DNA of 64,000 bases from Oscillospiraceae bacterium (GCA_017521325.1 JAFXCV010000058.1:50006-114005), one strand, 5' to 3'; positions 17,082 to 25,877 are shown, counted from the first letter of the stretch. A program made the numbers and translations. Notes: generated from the sequence alone by a model not told the origin.

Positions 17082-20000
17082 TTAGTCGTTATACAGTGTG
17101 GACAGTCTTGTCAGATAATCGTAACGATCCTTTGCATTTGCAACAGCTGCATCGAACAGAGCCTCTGCTCTCTCAGGATTCTGGCGAGCCAGTGCGTTGT
17201 AACGTACTTCGCCCATCAGGAAGTTCTTGAACTCGTCGGTGTTCGGAGCCTTGGAATCCATTACGAACGGATTCTGACCGGCAGCCTTCAGCTCAGGATT
17301 GTAACGGAACAGGTGCCAGTAGCCAGCCTGTACAGCCTTCTTCTCTTCAGCCTGTGCAGTAGCCATACCTGTCTTGATACCGTGGTTGATACACGGAGCA
17401 TATGCAATAACGAGGGACGGGCCATCGTAAGCCTCAGCCTCACGGATTGCCTTCAGGCACTGGTTCATGTCAGCACCCATAGCGATGTGTGCAACATATA
17501 CATAGCCGTAGCTCATTGCGATGCCTGCCAGATCCTTCTTCTTTACAACCTTACCGGCTGCTGCGAACTGTGCGATAGCACCTGTAGGAGTGGACTTGGA
17601 AGCCTGACCGCCGGTGTTGGAGTAAACCTCGGTATCGAATACCATTACGTTTACATTCTTGCCGGATGCCAGAACGTGGTCCAGACCGCCGAAGCCGATG
17701 TCATATGCCCAGCCGTCGCCGCCGAAGATCCACTGGCTCTTCTTGCGCAGGTAATCCTTTTCAGCCAGGATTGCCTTGCCTGCGTCACAGCCGCAAGCTT
17801 CCAGAGCAGCGATGAGCTTCTCGGATGCAGGTGTGTTTGCAGCGCCGTCGTTCTTGGTAGCGAGGAATTCCTCAGCTGCTGCCTTAACTTCTTCGTTGCA
17901 AGCAGTCTCAACGAGAGCCTCAACCTTAGCGATTGCACGCTTTCTCAGTGTTTCCTGACCGAGGAACATACCGTAACCGAACTCTGCGTTGTCTTCGAAC
18001 AGGGAGTTGGACCATGCCGGACCGTAGCCCTTCTTGTTGAATGTATAAGGTGTGGACGGTGCAGAACCACCCCAGATAGAGGAGCAGCCAGTTGCATTTG
18101 CAATGTACATTCTGTCACCGAACAGCTGTGTTACGAGCTTTGCATAAGGAGTCTCACCGCAGCCTGCGCATGCGCCGGAGAATTCGAGCAGGGGCTGCTT
18201 GAACTGGGAGCCCTTAACAGTAGCTTCTGTGAACTTTGCAGTAACCTCGGGCTTGATGTCCTTGGTTCTGCCGTAATTGAAGCATTCCTGCTGATCCATC
18301 TGGGAAGCGATGGGCTTCATTACCAGAGTTTCAGCCTTCTTGTTTCCAGGACATACGTTGGAGCATACACCGCAGCCTGTGCAGTCGAGAACGGAAACGG
18401 TCATACCGAACTTCAGATCGCCGATTGCAGGCTTCATGTCAGCCAGCTTCATTGCGGACGGAGCTGCTGCAGCCTCTTCAGCTGTCAGAGTTACCGGACG
18501 CAGAACAGCGTGCGGACATACATATGCGCACTGGTTGCACTGGATACATGTATCGGGGTTCCAGCAAGGAACGTTTACAGCGATACCACGCTTTTCAAAT
18601 GCAGCAGAGCCCTGCGGGAATGTACCGTCTGCCATGTGTACGAATGTGGAAACCGGCAGAGTATCACCCTTCTGAGCGTTGCAGGGGATCTGGATGTTGT
18701 TTACAAAGTCTTCCAGAACCTTGTTGTCGCAGGTAACCTTGCCCATACCCATCTGAGTATCAGCAGCGTTTGCCCACTCAGCAGGAATTTCGATCTTTAC
18801 CAGACCCTGATAGCCTGCGTCGATTGCAGCGTGATTCTTCTTAACTACGTCCTCACCCTTCTTGCTGTAGGAAGCAGTTGCAGCGTCCTTCATGTACTGC
18901 AGAGCATCCTCGAAAGGAATGACATTTGCAAGCTTGAAGAAAGCGGACTGCAGGATGGTGTTGATTCTTGTGCCCATGCCTGTTTCCTGACCGAGCTTTA
19001 CACCGTCTACAGTGTAGAAGTTGATATTGTTCTGAGCGAGGTAACGCTTCACCTGACCGGGGAGGTTTGCCTCCAGACCTTCCATATCCCAGATGGTGTT
19101 GAGCAGGAAAGTACCGCCGGGCTTGATATCGGAAACCATATCGTACTTGTCAATATAGCTCTGGTTGTGACATGCAACGAAGTCAGCCTTGTTGATCAGG
19201 TATGTGGACTTGATCGGAGTCTTACCGAAACGCAGGTGGGAAACGGTAACACCGCCGGACTTCTTGGAGTCATAGGAGAAGTATGCCTGTGCATACATAT
19301 CGGTGTGGTCGCCGATGATCTTGATGGAGTTCTTGTTTGCACCAACAGTACCGTCGGAGCCAAGACCCCAGAACTTGCAGGAGATTGTGCCTGCAGGAGC
19401 AGTATCGGGGCTGAAGGAAGCATCCAGAGACAGATTTGTTACATCATCCTCAATGCCGATAGTGAACTTCTTCTTCTCGGTGTTCTTGTATACAGCGATG
19501 ATCTGGTTGGGAGTTGTATCCTTGGAGCCCAGACCATAACGGCCTGCGAATACCTTTACGCTGTCGAACTTTGTGCCCTTGAGAGCAGCAACAACGTCCA
19601 GATACAGCGGTTCGCCCAGAGAGCCGGGTTCCTTTGTTCTGTCGAGAACGGAGATCTGCTTAACAGTTTCCGGCAGAGCCTCAACGAGCTTTTCAGCAAC
19701 GAAAGGTCTGTACAGACGTACACGAACCATACCATACTTGCCGCCGTTTGCGTTCAGGTAATCAACAGTTTCTTCGATTGTATCGTTTACAGAGCCCATA
19801 GCAACGATTACATGCTCAGCGTCAGCTGCGCCGTAGTAGTTGAACAGCTTGTAGTTTGTGCCGATCTTTGCGTTCACCTTGTCCATGTACTTCTCAACAA
19901 CTGCCGGCAGTGCATCGTAGTACTGGTTGCAAGCCTCACGAGCCTGGAAGAAGATGTCAGGGTTCTGTGCAGTACCTCTGAGAACCGGATGGTTGGGGTT

Positions 20001-20624
20001 GAGAGCCTGATCACGGAATGCCTGTGCAGCTTCCTTGTTCAGCATCTCATCGAGGTCAGCCTTGTCCCAAACCTCGATCTTCTGGATCTCGTGGGATGTA
20101 CGGAAACCGTCGAAGAAGTGCAGGAACGGAACTCTGCCTTCGATTGTGGACAGATGTGCAACTGCAGCCAGATCCATTACTTCCTGAGGATTGGAGGAGC
20201 AGAGCATTGCATAACCGGTCTGACGGCATGCATATACGTCGGAGTGGTCGCCGAAGATGTTCAGAGCGTGGGAGGATACGCAGCGTGCGGAAACGTGGAT
20301 AACGTTCGGCAGCAGCTCACCTGCAATCTTGTACATGTTCGGGATCATCAGGAGCAGACCCTGAGAAGCGGTGTATGTAGTAGTCAGAGCACCTGCGGAC
20401 AGAGAACCGTGAACGGTACCTGCTGCACCTGCCTCGGACTGCATTTCAACAACTGTTACGGGATCACCGAACAAGTTAGTCTGGCCCTTTGCGGACCACT
20501 GGTCGGTAACTTCAGCCATTACAGAAGAGGGTGTGATCGGGTAGATCGCAGACAGGTCTGTAAACGGATAAGACGCCCAAGCAGCGGCGTTGTTACCGTC
20601 CATGGTTTTCATTTTTCTTGCCAT
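17082..20624 (-). CDS. nifJ: pyruvate:ferredoxin (flavodoxin) oxidoreductase
   Basis: 1180 residues, the usual length of the single-chain enzyme. Oxidises pyruvate to acetyl-CoA and CO2 while reducing ferredoxin, the central fermentative step. Domains in order: N-terminal pyruvate-binding domain (YPITPSSVMAEVTDQW), a second transketolase-like domain, the gamma-type domain (FWGLGSDGTVGANKN), two 4Fe-4S clusters (CIQCNQCAYVCPHAVLRP and CTGCGVCSNVCPG), and the C-terminal TPP domain (GCGETPYAKL, GDGWAYDIG, EVYSNTGGQASK). AGGAGGAAA precedes the start by 8 bases. Monocistronic, with its own promoter. Very strong codon bias implies high expression. Confidence 0.97.
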   Translation of the reverse strand: MARKMKTMDGNNAAAWASYPFTDLSAIYPITPSSVMAEVTDQWSAKGQTNLFGDPVTVVEMQSEAGAAGTVHGSLSAGALTTTYTASQGLLLMIPNMYKIAGELLPNVIHVSARCVSSHALNIFGDHSDVYACRQTGYAMLCSSNPQEVMDLAAVAHLSTIEGRVPFLHFFDGFRTSHEIQKIEVWDKADLDEMLNKEAAQAFRDQALNPNHPVLRGTAQNPDIFFQAREACNQYYDALPAVVEKYMDKVNAKIGTNYKLFNYYGAADAEHVIVAMGSVNDTIEETVDYLNANGGKYGMVRVRLYRPFVAEKLVEALPETVKQISVLDRTKEPGSLGEPLYLDVVAALKGTKFDSVKVFAGRYGLGSKDTTPNQIIAVYKNTEKKKFTIGIEDDVTNLSLDASFSPDTAPAGTISCKFWGLGSDGTVGANKNSIKIIGDHTDMYAQAYFSYDSKKSGGVTVSHLRFGKTPIKSTYLINKADFVACHNQSYIDKYDMVSDIKPGGTFLLNTIWDMEGLEANLPGQVKRYLAQNNINFYTVDGVKLGQETGMGTRINTILQSAFFKLANVIPFEDALQYMKDAATASYSKKGEDVVKKNHAAIDAGYQGLVKIEIPAEWANAADTQMGMGKVTCDNKVLEDFVNNIQIPCNAQKGDTLPVSTFVHMADGTFPQGSAAFEKRGIAVNVPCWNPDTCIQCNQCAYVCPHAVLRPVTLTAEEAAAAPSAMKLADMKPAIGDLKFGMTVSVLDCTGCGVCSNVCPGNKKAETLVMKPIASQMDQQECFNYGRTKDIKPEVTAKFTEATVKGSQFKQPLLEFSGACAGCGETPYAKLVTQLFGDRMYIANATGCSSIWGGSAPSTPYTFNKKGYGPAWSNSLFEDNAEFGYGMFLGQETLRKRAIAKVEALVETACNEEVKAAAEEFLATKNDGAANTPASEKLIAALEACGCDAGKAILAEKDYLRKKSQWIFGGDGWAYDIGFGGLDHVLASGKNVNVMVFDTEVYSNTGGQASKSTPTGAIAQFAAAGKVVKKKDLAGIAMSYGYVYVAHIAMGADMNQCLKAIREAEAYDGPSLVIAYAPCINHGIKTGMATAQAEEKKAVQAGYWHLFRYNPELKAAGQNPFVMDSKAPNTDEFKNFLMGEVRYNALARQNPERAEALFDAAVANAKDRYDYLTRLSTLYND

Positions 20625-20702
20625 GGGATTTTTCCTCCTAAATAATGTATTTTCTGTGTGGTACCATGCACCGTGATTTCAGCACATGACCGTACATAAT
20701 AT

Positions 20703-20731
20703 ATCATACCACAATTCAAAGCGTTTGTAAA
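20703..20731 (-). promoter_or_regulatory. sigma-A promoter of the pyruvate oxidoreductase
   Basis: Minus strand TTTACA (20731-20726), 17-bp spacer, TATGAT (20708-20703), leaving a leader of about 70 nt. Confidence 0.75.
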
Positions 20732-20900
20732 TAGTTTTTTTGTAAATTTTAAAGGCAATTTTTACGCAGCAGCCCCGATTGTGAAAATATCGGGATTTTT
20801 TTATTGATTGACCGCTGTAAAATTTCATAAGGAAAAACAACGCTTTTTGTACAAATCAACTAAAAATGCAGGAAAGCGGCATCTTTTTCATAAAACTCTC

Positions 20901-20929
20901 TTGACGAAACCGTATTTTTACACTATAAT
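20901..20929 (+). promoter_or_regulatory. Strong sigma-A promoter of a candidate small RNA
   Basis: TTGACG at 20901-20906, 17-bp spacer, TATAAT at 20924-20929: 11 of 12 consensus bases. A strong terminator follows about 95 bases later. Confidence 0.75.
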
Positions 20930-20935
20930 GATAGT

Positions 20936-21057
20936 GGTGTTATATACGGCTTACGTATTTTTAACACTCGTTTTGTTGTCTCCTTTCTTTTGTTCTACAC
21001 AAAAAATGCTTTTATCTAATTTCCGGACAGAGTCGTTACTCTGTCCTCTTTTTTTGC
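20936..21057 (+). ncRNA. Candidate trans-acting small RNA, about 120 nt
   Basis: Bounded by the promoter at 20901-20929 and a terminator at 21023-21057. The predicted transcript has a 5' hairpin (ATACG-GCTTA-CGTAT, 20944-20958), a long U/C-rich single-stranded stretch containing TCTCCTTTC at 20979-20987, and a 3' terminator hairpin. TCTCCTTTC is complementary to GAAAGGAGA, a ribosome binding site sequence, as in sRNAs that block translation starts. A short open frame beginning at the -10 region lacks a ribosome binding site. No known RNA family is recognised. Confidence 0.5.
21023..21057 (+). terminator. Terminator of the candidate small RNA
   Basis: GGACAGAG, loop TCGTTA, CTCTGTCC followed by TCTTTTTTTG. 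Confidence 0.8.
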
Positions 21058-21058
21058 C

Positions 21059-21087
21059 TTGCGGCGCAGGGCGGATTATGTTATAAT
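21059..21087 (+). promoter_or_regulatory. sigma-A promoter of the solitary dockerin gene
   Basis: TTGCGG at 21059-21064, 17-bp spacer, TATAAT at 21082-21087, directly after the small-RNA terminator. Confidence 0.6.
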
Positions 21088-21120
21088 GAAAGTATCTGAA
21101 TTTTTCGTGAGGTGAACGGA

Positions 21121-21417
21121 ATGAAACGAAACAGAATCCATGCCGCACTCCTGTGCGCAGCCCTGCTGCTTTCTTCGGGTGCACAGGTGCAGGCGGACAC
21201 CGATGTTCCTGCAAAGGTGGTCGGAGATCTGACGGGGGATGGCGTGATGAATAATGTGGATGTCATCGTCATGCAGAAATACATCCTCGGCAGACTCATG
21301 CTGCCGCAGACGCTGATTGCGGAGCTGGATTTCAATGACGACGGCAAGGTGAATGCATTTGACCTTGCGGTTCTTAAACGCTGGGTTGCACAGCAGGGTT
21401 TTGGAGAAAACGTATAA
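21121..21417 (+). CDS. solitary secreted dockerin protein
   Basis: 98 residues: a signal peptide (about 1-25, KR n-region, AALLCAALLL core, cleavage near VQA-DT) and then only a dockerin. The two calcium-loop repeats are GDLTGDGVMNNVDVIVMQKY and LDFNDDGKVNAFDLAVLKRW, with Asp/Asn at the EF-hand-like positions. There is no catalytic or binding module. The ATG at 21121 is chosen because GAGGTGA lies six bases upstream; an in-frame GTG nine bases earlier overlaps that site. It could occupy a cohesin, act as an adaptor, or be a truncated gene. Confidence 0.8.
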   Translation: MKRNRIHAALLCAALLLSSGAQVQADTDVPAKVVGDLTGDGVMNNVDVIVMQKYILGRLMLPQTLIAELDFNDDGKVNAFDLAVLKRWVAQQGFGENV

Positions 21418-21612
21418 AATTCAAAGACTGGAATTGTGCGTTTCTACAAAGTTGAAGAAAATGCTTCCAACCCCTTGCTTTTTTCTGAGAAAGCAGTATG
21501 ATAGTAAATACTATATACAATATTTGACGGTGTTCAATTGATATTTACTTTTTGAGGGGTGCCATTTTATGAAAAAATTTACCCAATCAAAGCATTAAAT
21601 TGTCCATAACTC

Positions 21613-21642
21613 TTGACAACACAAAGTCGGATGTGGTATAAT
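21613..21642 (+). promoter_or_regulatory. sigma-A promoter of the PaaK-like ligase
   Basis: Consensus TTGACA at 21613-21618, 18-bp spacer, consensus TATAAT at 21637-21642. Confidence 0.8.
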
Positions 21643-21680
21643 TTTATCATCGAATTTGTGTGAAAAGGGAGTTTTCTTTC

Positions 21681-22991
21681 ATGAAAGTACATCATATTTA
21701 TAATCCTGAAATGGAGTGCATGGACATTGAAAGCCGCCGCAAGCTGCAGGGCGAGCGCCTGCGTGAAACTGTGGAGCATGTTTATAAGAATGTTCCGCTT
21801 TACCGTGAGCGTATGGATGCAAAGGGTGTCAAGCCCGAGGATATCAAGACAGTGGATGACATCCGTCTGCTGCCGTTTACCGAAAAGACCGATCTGAGAG
21901 ATACCTTCCCCTTTGGTCTGTTTGCGGTTCCCAATGAGGAGATCGTCCGCATTCAGGGTTCCTCCGGTACAACCGGAAAGCCCATCGTTTCGGGCTATAC
22001 ACAGGGTGACGTGGACGTGTGGACAGAAATGGTGGCACGTTCCATGACAGCTGTCGGCGCAGGCAAGGATGACGTGGTACAGGTGTGCTACGGCTACGGT
22101 CTGTTCACAGGCGGTCTGGGTGCGCATCAGGGCGCAAGCAAGATTGGCGCCATGGTCATTCCCATGTCCAGCGGCAACACACAGCGCCAGATCATGATGA
22201 TGCGTGAGCTGGGATCCACCATTCTTTGCTGCACACCGTCCTATGCAACTTATCTTGGCGAAGCCATCCACGATATGGGCATTGACCCGTCGGAGCTCAA
22301 GCTCAAGGCAGGTCTGTTCGGTGCCGAGCCGTGGACACAGGAGATGCGCCTGAAAATCGAGGAGCTGCTGGGCATTGAAGCATGTGACATCTACGGTCTG
22401 ACGGAAATCGCAGGCCCCGGCGTTGCATTCGAGTGTCTGGAAAAGAACGGTTCCCATGTTAACGAGGATCATGTGATCGCAGAGATCATTGACCCCGAAA
22501 CCGGCGAGCCGCTTCCTTATGGAACGTCCGGCGAGCTTGTGTTCACCACCATCACAAAGAAGGGCATGCCGATGCTGCGCTACAGAACGCACGACATCTG
22601 CACGCTCAATCCCGAAAAGTGCGCATGCGGCAGAACAACCGTGCGTATGGGCAGAATCACAGGCAGAACGGATGACATGATCATCGTCCGTGGCGTCAAC
22701 GTATTCCCGTCCCAGATTGAAACCGTTCTTGTCAGAACCAAGGGCGTTGCACCGCATTATCTGCTGGTGGTTGACCGTGTGAACAATGCCGATACACTGG
22801 AGGTTCAGGTGGAAATGACCGAAGAAGCATTCACCGACAGCCTTGCAAATATGCAGAGACTCCAGAAGGAGATCGCTTCGGAAATCAAGTCCGTTGTCGG
22901 CGTTATGGCAAAGATCACTATTTGCCCGCCCAAGAGCCTGCCCAGATCCGAGGGCAAGGCGAAGCGTGTCATCGACAATCGTAAGCTTTAA
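21681..22991 (+). CDS. phenylacetate-CoA ligase family protein
   Basis: 436 residues, an AMP-forming acyl-CoA ligase of the PaaK branch. Marks are RIQGSSGTTGKPIV (ATP/AMP loop), YGLTEIAGPGVAFEC, TTITKKGMPMLRYRTHD, and the C-terminal hinge GRTDDMIIVRGVNVFPSQIE with the catalytic Lys in RSEGKAKRV. The start at 21681 is preferred because AAGGGAG sits nine bases upstream; a GTG at 21660 is too early. In gut Clostridia such enzymes usually accompany indolepyruvate oxidoreductase and may activate aryl acids or other carboxylates; no such partner is next to it here. The substrate is unproven. Confidence 0.88.
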   Translation: MKVHHIYNPEMECMDIESRRKLQGERLRETVEHVYKNVPLYRERMDAKGVKPEDIKTVDDIRLLPFTEKTDLRDTFPFGLFAVPNEEIVRIQGSSGTTGKPIVSGYTQGDVDVWTEMVARSMTAVGAGKDDVVQVCYGYGLFTGGLGAHQGASKIGAMVIPMSSGNTQRQIMMMRELGSTILCCTPSYATYLGEAIHDMGIDPSELKLKAGLFGAEPWTQEMRLKIEELLGIEACDIYGLTEIAGPGVAFECLEKNGSHVNEDHVIAEIIDPETGEPLPYGTSGELVFTTITKKGMPMLRYRTHDICTLNPEKCACGRTTVRMGRITGRTDDMIIVRGVNVFPSQIETVLVRTKGVAPHYLLVVDRVNNADTLEVQVEMTEEAFTDSLANMQRLQKEIASEIKSVVGVMAKITICPPKSLPRSEGKAKRVIDNRKL

Positions 22992-23000
22992 TCACAAAAC

Positions 23001-23022
23001 GCCCTGTCCGAGGACGGGGCGT
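23001..23022 (+). repeat. 22-bp palindromic direct repeat, left copy (terminator-like)
   Basis: GCCCTGTCC-GA-GGACGGGGC plus GT, ending with CCATTTT. It lies 9 bases after the ligase stop and is probably its terminator. An exact copy lies at 23155-23176 on the other side of a family A element. Confidence 0.75.
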
Positions 23023-23039
23023 CCATTTTAAACGGAAGT

Positions 23040-23135
23040 GCGTGTGGGGCATCAGCCCCGCAGAAGGGGTTCGGGGACGAAGTCCCCGAATAATCTCCCT
23101 CCCCTCGGGGGAGGGGGCGAGCTTCCCCGAAAAAC
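23040..23135 (+). repeat. Family A G-run element (copy 5)
   Basis: Hairpins GGGGCATCAGCCCC and TTCGGGGACGAAGTCCCCGAA, then CCCTCCCCTCGGGGGAGGG and GGCGAGCTTCCCCG. Flanked by the exact 22-bp repeats at 23001 and 23155. Confidence 0.7.
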
Positions 23136-23154
23136 GATTTTTCCACAAGTGGAT

Positions 23155-23176
23155 GCCCTGTCCGAGGACGGGGCGT
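23155..23176 (+). repeat. 22-bp palindromic direct repeat, right copy
   Basis: Exact copy of 23001-23022, here followed by TCTCACATC rather than a T-run. Confidence 0.75.
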
Positions 23177-23205
23177 TCTCACATCATCAATATCAGGGGG
23201 GAATT

Positions 23206-24378
23206 ATGGAAACCGGAAATCTGAACATGCCCGGCGGCATGGATTCCGGCATCAATGCCGGTATGAATACATCGCAGATCCTTGCAGATATGGCAGGCAG
23301 ACCCGTCGATGTTACGCCTACCGAAAAGGGCGTGCATCTGTACCGCTGCCCGAACTGCAGCGGCGAACTGCGTTTTGATCCGAAGCGTCAGGGCTTCGGC
23401 TGCGAATACTGCATGAGCTTTTTTACGCCCGAGGAATGCAAGGCGGCAAATGAAAAGGAAGACGCCGAGGAGCAGGAGCTTGCGGCAAAGAGGGAAGAAT
23501 TTGAGGAAAATGCACAGCTTTACAGCTGTCCCTCCTGCGGGGCGGAGCTGGTGACCGATCAGAATACCTCCGCAACGGAATGCTACTACTGCCATAATCC
23601 GGTGGTGCTGCAGGGACGACTGTCGGGAAGATTCCGCCCGTCCAAGGTCATTCCGTTCAAGATCGACCGTGCAGGGGCGCACAATATCTTCAAGACATGG
23701 TGCAGCAAGCGAAAGTTCCTGCCCAAGTCCTTCTCAAGTGACAGCCAGCTGCTGCATATGCAGGGCGTGTATGTACCTTTCTGGGTTGCCGACTGCGATG
23801 TCCGTGGTGAAATGCATGCGGTGGGCAAGAAGATCCGCAGCTGGTCAACGGGCAGCTACCGCTATACGGAAACGAAGGAATACGACCTCTTCCGTGATGC
23901 GTCCATTCAGTTTCTGGGAATTCCTGCGGACGGTGCAAGCAAGATCGAGGATGCGCTGATGGAGGCGATCGAGCCGTTTGACTATAACGATACGGTGGAT
24001 TTTGAAATGACCTACCTCAGCGGCTTCCTCTCCGACAAATACGACGTGAACAAGGCAAATGTCTTCCCCCGTATCAAGAACCGTGCGGTCAACGGCAGCG
24101 ACCAGCTGCTGCGTGCGTCCATGACGGGGTATAATTCCATCCGTGTGACAAGCTCAAACATGCACATTCTCGGCACAAAATGGCAGTATATGCTGCTCCC
24201 CGTGTGGTTCATGACCTATCAGTACAAGGGGCAGCGGTATTCCTTTGCCATCAACGGACAGACCGGAAAGCAGGCAGGCACTCCGCCGCTGGATACGAAA
24301 AAACTGATCGCAACCTGTGCACTGGTTGCATTCTGCGTGATGTTAGTGGTAATGTTAGTGGGGTGGTTTGTAGCATGA
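23206..24378 (+). CDS. membrane-anchored double zinc-ribbon protein
   Basis: 390 residues. Two zinc ribbons open the protein: CPNC at 48-51 with CEYC about 17 residues later, and CPSC with CYYC near 109-130. A middle domain follows (FRPSKVIPFKIDRAGAHNIF, QGVYVPFWVADCDVRGEM, LLPVWFMTYQYKGQRYSFAINGQTG), then one C-terminal membrane segment (about 365-388). This is the TFIIB-type zinc-ribbon membrane family common in Firmicutes; its function is unknown. GGGGGGAA precedes the ATG at 23206; longer upstream frames run through the repeat element and are rejected. The stop overlaps the next start as ATGA, so the pair is coupled. Confidence 0.8.
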   Translation: METGNLNMPGGMDSGINAGMNTSQILADMAGRPVDVTPTEKGVHLYRCPNCSGELRFDPKRQGFGCEYCMSFFTPEECKAANEKEDAEEQELAAKREEFEENAQLYSCPSCGAELVTDQNTSATECYYCHNPVVLQGRLSGRFRPSKVIPFKIDRAGAHNIFKTWCSKRKFLPKSFSSDSQLLHMQGVYVPFWVADCDVRGEMHAVGKKIRSWSTGSYRYTETKEYDLFRDASIQFLGIPADGASKIEDALMEAIEPFDYNDTVDFEMTYLSGFLSDKYDVNKANVFPRIKNRAVNGSDQLLRASMTGYNSIRVTSSNMHILGTKWQYMLLPVWFMTYQYKGQRYSFAINGQTGKQAGTPPLDTKKLIATCALVAFCVMLVVMLVGWFVA

Positions 24379-25877
24379 TGAAGAAATGGTTTGCAGCAGT
24401 CCTTGCTGCCGGCGTTCTGCTGACAGGCGGTGCATTGTCCGCATCGGCAGCGGAGGTGACGCTGTACGATTATTGCAGGATCATGCTGTACGATGATGAG
24501 AGATATGATACCTGCAAAGCACGTCTGCAGGAAGCTGCGGATGAGATTGGCATGGATATTTCGCTGTATTTCTATGATGGAAAAGTGGAGGACGGAGAGC
24601 TTCTTTACATCTACGCCGATGACTATTATACGGAGCCTGTCTATGACGGCTCGGACGCTGTGGTCTGCTACGTTCACCGTTCGGATGAAACTGCTGAGAT
24701 CATCTTCAATACGGGCGGTATTGCAGGCATGTACTACCTTGACGATGCACGTCTGAATATGATCAAAGACAACCTTCGGTACCACATGTACGGTAAAGAC
24801 ACAAGCGATCCGGTGACTGCCACCGAGGTGTTCGCCACAGATCTTGAATACTGGTACAACGAGGGTGCTGTCGAGGGCATGGCGATTTATGACAACGTCA
24901 ACGATGTGTATTATTATGAGGAAGACGGCGAAGTCATGATTTCCGACGAGCCGCTTTCTGCGGATGACGGCGATGATGCCAATATTAACGAGGAAGACGA
25001 GCCTGAAACGGACGACGAGTCTGAAAAGGGACTTCCTCAGACAGACGAAAAAGGCGTTGCACTCATCTATGAGGAACAAAAATTCCTGAGCGGTGACGAA
25101 TATGACTACTGCCTTGCGCTTCTGCAGGACGCAGCAGACAAAACAGGCATGAACGTGGGACTGGTGCTTGGCGCACAAGTTCGCTCGGAATACACCATTC
25201 GGAGTCTTGCGGATTCCTCCTATGACACGATGTTCGGCAAGAACACGGACGGTTTGCTGTATTACATGGATTTAAGCGGTGCCTACTCGCCTTACGACTA
25301 CATTTCGACCAGCGGAATGGGACAGTTCTACTATACCAATTCCGAAAAGGTTGACCGCATCAATGCGATTTTTGACGATGTATTCCCCTACATGACACCC
25401 GCAGGCAGTGAGGATGTTCCGGCGGCAGTGGAGATGCTTGCAGAGGATATCGTTTACTATTATGAAGCAGGCGTTCCGGACAGATACTATGTCTACGACG
25501 ATGTGTATGAACAGTATATGTATTTGGAGGACGGCAAGATTGTCATGTCATCGACGCTTCCCCTGAGCCATGTGGATCTGTCGGCGATTATCGCAAAGCT
25601 TGTGATGCTGGCGTTTTTCGGCATCGGAGCGGGGCTTATCGTGGCTGTAATCGTATTCTTCTGCGTCAAGAGCCACTACAAGTTCAAGGTTTCGCTTTCC
25701 CCGACGGCGTACATCAACCGCAAGAATCTGGTGATTCACCGTCAGCACGACAATTTCATCCGCACCTACACCACCAGAGTGAAGATTGAATCCAGCTCCG
25801 GCGGCGGACGAAGCGGCGGCAGCAGAGGCGGCGGACGCAGTTCCGGCGGTCACGGCGGCGGCGGACGTCACAGGTAA
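24375..25877 (+). CDS. TPM-like (YgcG-type) membrane protein with Gly-rich tail
   Basis: 500 residues. Signal peptide about 1-27 (ALSASAAE). Two related modules follow: LYDYCRIMLYDDERYDTCKARLQ near the start and LSGDEYDYCLALLQDAADKTGM near 230, each with a helix then a strand as in the TPM/YgcG fold. An acidic stretch (DDGDDANINEEDEPETDDES) separates them. A membrane segment at about 402-430 and a cytosolic tail ending in a run of Gly, Ser and Arg (GGGRSGGSRGGG) complete it. This tail is typical of TPM_phosphatase proteins. Coupled to the zinc-ribbon gene by ATGA; either of two adjacent ATGs may be used. Confidence 0.75.
   Translation: MMKKWFAAVLAAGVLLTGGALSASAAEVTLYDYCRIMLYDDERYDTCKARLQEAADEIGMDISLYFYDGKVEDGELLYIYADDYYTEPVYDGSDAVVCYVHRSDETAEIIFNTGGIAGMYYLDDARLNMIKDNLRYHMYGKDTSDPVTATEVFATDLEYWYNEGAVEGMAIYDNVNDVYYYEEDGEVMISDEPLSADDGDDANINEEDEPETDDESEKGLPQTDEKGVALIYEEQKFLSGDEYDYCLALLQDAADKTGMNVGLVLGAQVRSEYTIRSLADSSYDTMFGKNTDGLLYYMDLSGAYSPYDYISTSGMGQFYYTNSEKVDRINAIFDDVFPYMTPAGSEDVPAAVEMLAEDIVYYYEAGVPDRYYVYDDVYEQYMYLEDGKIVMSSTLPLSHVDLSAIIAKLVMLAFFGIGAGLIVAVIVFFCVKSHYKFKVSLSPTAYINRKNLVIHRQHDNFIRTYTTRVKIESSSGGGRSGGSRGGGRSSGGHGGGGRHR

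Noticed and set aside
17313..20645. A 1110-codon open frame on the plus strand opposite the pyruvate oxidoreductase
   Set aside because: It is antisense to a clearly conserved enzyme with strong codon bias. The translation is Cys/Leu/Val-rich without domains, which is typical of a shadow frame.
20772..20803. Hairpin CCCGAT...ATCGGG plus T-run as a plus-strand terminator
   Set aside because: No gene or promoter lies upstream on the plus strand to end here; it sits behind the minus-strand pyruvate oxidoreductase promoter and the stem is short with a large loop.
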